This document shows positions 61,717-64,000 of a stretch of 64,000 nucleotides of DNA, in pieces (the stretch's first letter is position 1; every line of letters starts with the position of its first letter). The notes under the pieces were generated by a model that saw only the letters and a list, made by a program, of their open reading frames with translations, was not told the origin of the DNA and ran no database searches. The stretch covers positions 1 to 64,000 of the forward strand of contig CALKLF010000012.1 in the NCBI GenBank assembly GCA_937992175.1, in the 5' to 3' direction. This DNA comes from an uncultured Fimbriimonadales bacterium. Its GTDB lineage: Bacteria; Armatimonadota; Fimbriimonadia; Fimbriimonadales; GBS-DC. Position numbers and translations under genes: made by a program.

Positions 61717-62478
61717 TTAGTATGCGACGGAAGGTGCGCCGCCGCCTCGTCCGGGCGGGCCGGAGAGTTGACCGCCGCCACCCATGCCAGGCGATTGCGG
61801 TCCACCGCCGCTGCTACTCTGACCGCCCAGCCCTGTAAATCCCGCGCCGAGTGTCGGGATCCCCGCCGCCACGAAGATACCCGTTACACGGTTCGTGCGT
61901 GCATCTAGCTGAAACGCCACGCCCAGCTTGTTGTAGCGGATGGCGTACACATCCCCGCTGAACGCATGCTCGTCGGGGTGTCCGTATGCGGAGATGACCT
62001 TGCTATAAGGGTCGCCCAGTCCGATGCCGCGGCTGGTGCGCACGCGCGGGTCGGGACGGCGTCCGTAGGCGCTGATTTGCACCACGCGCCCATCCTTATT
62101 GAACTGGAACAGGTAGGTCGAGCCGCCCTTCACGCGGTAGACATAGACGATTTCGTTCTCGATACGGCTCTGTCCCTGTCCACCGCCGAAATCGCCGCCG
62201 CGCGGGGGACCCCATGACGGCGCGCCCGTGTCTCCCTGCTCGCCGCCTGTAACGAAGCCGCCCGATTGCTGTCCCTGACCCTGAATCTCCGTGATCGTGA
62301 TTTGCGTGTTCGTAATCATCGTCGGGTTGCCAAACCGTTTGACCACCTGTGTGGTGGGTGTAAGGACGCGCACGCCCAGCAGTGCTACTTCATGGCGTGG
62401 ACGCGCTTGCGCCATCAGCCCAACCATCAGCGCTGCCGCGCCGACCGCTGCAATACCGAAACGCCAGGTTTTCTCCAT
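61717..62478 (-). CDS. Exported glycine-rich protein of unknown function
   Basis: The protein has 253 residues. A signal peptide (about 1-25) precedes a domain with two similar segments: VALLGVRVLTPTTQVVKRFGNPTMI and SRGIGLGDPYSKVISAYGHPDEH. These are typical of small proteins with repeated G-D-x-x-x-x-V-x-x-x-x-G-x-P motifs. The first 60 residues also hold a Gly/Gln-rich segment, and the C-terminus (about 215-253) is almost all Gly, Pro, Gln and Ser. GAGGAGG lies upstream of ATG 62476-62478. It may share a divergent promoter region with the 62573 gene. Confidence 0.65.
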   Translation of the reverse strand: MEKTWRFGIAAVGAAALMVGLMAQARPRHEVALLGVRVLTPTTQVVKRFGNPTMITNTQITITEIQGQGQQSGGFVTGGEQGDTGAPSWGPPRGGDFGGGQGQSRIENEIVYVYRVKGGSTYLFQFNKDGRVVQISAYGRRPDPRVRTSRGIGLGDPYSKVISAYGHPDEHAFSGDVYAIRYNKLGVAFQLDARTNRVTGIFVAAGIPTLGAGFTGLGGQSSSGGGPQSPGMGGGGQLSGPPGRGGGAPSVAY

Positions 62479-62572
62479 CGCAATTGTCGCCTCCTCAATA
62501 CGGTATACTATTTCGGCGCGGGCGCGAGGACTCCTGCAGACTCCCGCGCACATAACCCCTATATTATAGACG

Positions 62573-62713
62573 ATGGGCAACCCGAAAAGTTTCTGGGCGA
62601 AGGCGTTGCGGACGCTGGCGCTGCTGCTTGCGCTGGCGCTGGTTCTCTACTGGTTTTGGTATCTGCCCTTGCAGCAGCCTGTGCCCGCTCAGCAAATCGA
62701 GTTCACGCCATGA
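62573..62713 (+). CDS. 46-residue membrane peptide coupled to the YchF-like gene
   Basis: The sequence MGNPKSFWAKALRTLALLLA starts a single-span peptide whose helix runs to about residue 31 and ends in a polar PVPAQQIEFTP tail. The TGA overlaps the next ATG (ATGA), so translation of the YchF-like protein is coupled to it. TATATT lies 7 nt before the ATG with no ribosome binding site, again a leaderless start. The coupling and promoter make it likely real. Confidence 0.55.
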   Translation: MGNPKSFWAKALRTLALLLALALVLYWFWYLPLQQPVPAQQIEFTP

Positions 62714-63768
62714 AAGTCGCATTCCTTGGATTTCCGTTAAGCGGGCGCACCACGCTGTTTGAGGCGTTGTCGGGCGGGCACGCGCGTGATGGCGTGGCGA
62801 GTATTCCCATTCCCGACCCGCGTTTAGAAGCCTTGGCGAAACAGGCAGGCGCGAAAAAGGTTGTTCACGCCGCGTTCGAGTGGCGCGACGACCTGCCCGA
62901 CTTTGACCCTGAAAAGCCGGAAACCGTGCGCCAGCCGCTCAGCCTCGCCCGCCAGAGCGACGCGCTCGTGTGCGTGCTGCGCCTGTTCGACAGCCCCTAC
63001 GCGCCTTATCACGCGCCTCTCGACCCCGTGCGCGACCTCCAGTTCTGGCTCGATGAGTTCACGCTCTTCGACCTGCAGGTGATTGAGAATCGCTTAGAAC
63101 GGTTAACGAAGCTGTTCCAATCGCACAAGGAGAGCGCTGCTGATCGAGTGGAGTACGCCCTGCTGGAGCGGATGCACCGCGCCGTGAGCGAGGGCGAGTC
63201 GCTGCAGGCGTTCGAAGTCCCTCCCGATCTGGAGCCGCGCCTGCGCGGGTTCGGGTTCCTCGCCCGCAAGCCAATGGTGGTGGTCGCCAATATCGGTGAG
63301 AGTCTGCTGGGCAACGAGGCGAGTTCGGAACCGCTACAGCGTCTGCAACTCCGCTGCGACGCGCGCGGGCTACCCCTCCTCCCGCTCTGCGCGACTTTTG
63401 AGCGCGACCTGCGTCAGCTGCCCGAAGCCGAGCAAGCCGAGTTCCTACAGATGATGGGCGTTGCGGAACCGGCGCTGCCCCGCCTTGTGCGCGCGGTCTA
63501 CGAATCGTTGCATCTGCAGGTGTTCTACACCATCGGCGACGACTCGCGGGCGTGGCTGCTGCCGAAGGGAGGAACCGCCCTAGACGCCGCCGCGACGATT
63601 CACTCCGACCTGGCGCGCGGCTTCATTCGCGCTGAGGTGTGCCATGCCGATGAGGTGCTGGCGGCGGGTGGCTGGAAAGCCGCACAGAAAGCCAACAAGG
63701 TTCAGCTGGTGGGCAAAGACTATGTGATGCGCGATGGCGAAGTGGTTCATGTCCGATTCAATGTATGA
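62710..63768 (+). CDS. YchF/OLA1-like P-loop protein
   Basis: The protein has 352 residues. It matches the YchF (DUF933) architecture: N-terminal P-loop domain, coiled insert (about 130-200), and C-terminal TGS-like domain DDSRAWLLPKGGTALDAAATIHSDLARGFIRAEV with the end KDYVMRDGEVVHVRFNV. The P-loop reads GFPLSGRTTLF, where YchF has G-x-P-N-x-G-K-S; the Lys is Arg and the Asn is Leu. The usual NVDE specificity motif is ANIGE. It is therefore an atypical member and nucleotide hydrolysis is doubtful. The same residues appear intact elsewhere in the chain, so it is not obviously decayed. Confidence 0.8.
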   Translation: MKVAFLGFPLSGRTTLFEALSGGHARDGVASIPIPDPRLEALAKQAGAKKVVHAAFEWRDDLPDFDPEKPETVRQPLSLARQSDALVCVLRLFDSPYAPYHAPLDPVRDLQFWLDEFTLFDLQVIENRLERLTKLFQSHKESAADRVEYALLERMHRAVSEGESLQAFEVPPDLEPRLRGFGFLARKPMVVVANIGESLLGNEASSEPLQRLQLRCDARGLPLLPLCATFERDLRQLPEAEQAEFLQMMGVAEPALPRLVRAVYESLHLQVFYTIGDDSRAWLLPKGGTALDAAATIHSDLARGFIRAEVCHADEVLAAGGWKAAQKANKVQLVGKDYVMRDGEVVHVRFNV

Positions 63769-63784
63769 GGGAGCGTAATCCCGT

Positions 63785-64000
63785 ATGAAACCTACACTTG
63801 CCCGAATCGCTCAGGGGTTGGTATGGCTGAACCTGTTGGTTGCGTTGGCGACCGTAATTGGCAGCGGGTTGCTGCTCAGGGGGGTGCAGAACCTGCCACT
63901 GCTGGACTACAATCGCCTGTCTACGCTGATGGGGATGCTCTGCGTGCTGTTCGGGATTGGCGCGTCGCTGTTGCATATGGCGTACACGCAGGGGTGGCGT
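63785..64000 (+). CDS. Membrane protein of unknown function (partial)
   Basis: 72 residues are visible, cut off by the window end. Two hydrophobic helices (LVWLNLLVALATVIGSGLLL and LSTLMGMLCVLFGIGASLLHMAY) flank a short polar loop. GAGGGAG lies 11 nt before ATG 63785. It starts 16 nt after the YchF-like gene and probably shares its transcript. No family recognised. Confidence 0.6.
   Translation, partial: MKPTLARIAQGLVWLNLLVALATVIGSGLLLRGVQNLPLLDYNRLSTLMGMLCVLFGIGASLLHMAYTQGWR

Overview
The window is about 64 kb of high-GC bacterial chromosome. It carries no rRNA, tRNA, CRISPR array, integrase or recognisable transposase gene. The mix of genes points to Armatimonadota, probably a relative of Fimbriimonadales: DUF1559-type prepilins with the [28 protein letters not shown] leader split over its usual two halves, DUF1800, PPC-domain and beta-helix secreted proteins, paired dockerin-like repeats at C-termini, one PEP-CTERM tail, flagellin and FliI, and a dnaG-rpoD operon. 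Planctomycetes share several of these families, so the phylum is inferred, not proven.

Layout. 1-4.4 kb: end of a dockerin-tailed protein, an aspartase/ornithine-cyclodeaminase pair, a prepilin. 4.6-8.1 kb: a large secreted metzincin-type protease. 8.7-11.9 kb: a response regulator-PilZ protein behind a near-consensus sigma-54 promoter, then flagellin. 12.1-16.6 kb: a lysine/saccharopine dehydrogenase-like enzyme, radA, serC and a decayed AAA/DUF4143 gene. 17.3-20.6 kb: LacI regulator, DsrE2 and TusA sulfur-carrier genes, and an mfd gene reduced to its UvrB-like front. 20.7-28.2 kb: S9 peptidase, lipoprotein, ceramidase-SCP2 fusion, fliI, metallophosphoesterase. 28.3-30.7 kb: a small cysteine-containing membrane protein, two His/Asp-rich secreted paralogues and a DsrE-like protein. 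31-37.5 kb: prepilin, recJ, a small basic protein, a CheY-like regulator, purA, and remnants of Uma2 and Eco57I-type restriction-modification genes. 37.6-41.6 kb: membrane pyrophosphatase, riboflavin synthase, ferredoxin-NADP reductase and a candidate structured RNA with a strong terminator. 41.6-57.6 kb: mostly large secreted proteins plus a Gfo/Idh-MFS-beta-helix operon and a mannitol dehydrogenase-like gene. 57.6-64 kb: the dnaG-rpoD-DUF2227-radC operon, then a YchF-like gene.

Two genome-wide patterns stand out. First, many genes start 8-9 nt after a GG-TANNNT box with no Shine-Dalgarno sequence, which suggests leaderless mRNAs. Second, nearly every long intergenic gap is a mosaic of small inverted-repeat elements. 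At least two terminal-repeat families abut each other precisely and enclose hairpins; one hairpin family keeps a TTCC/GGAA-type loop while its arms change in a compensatory way. Neither pattern is accounted for by the annotated genes.
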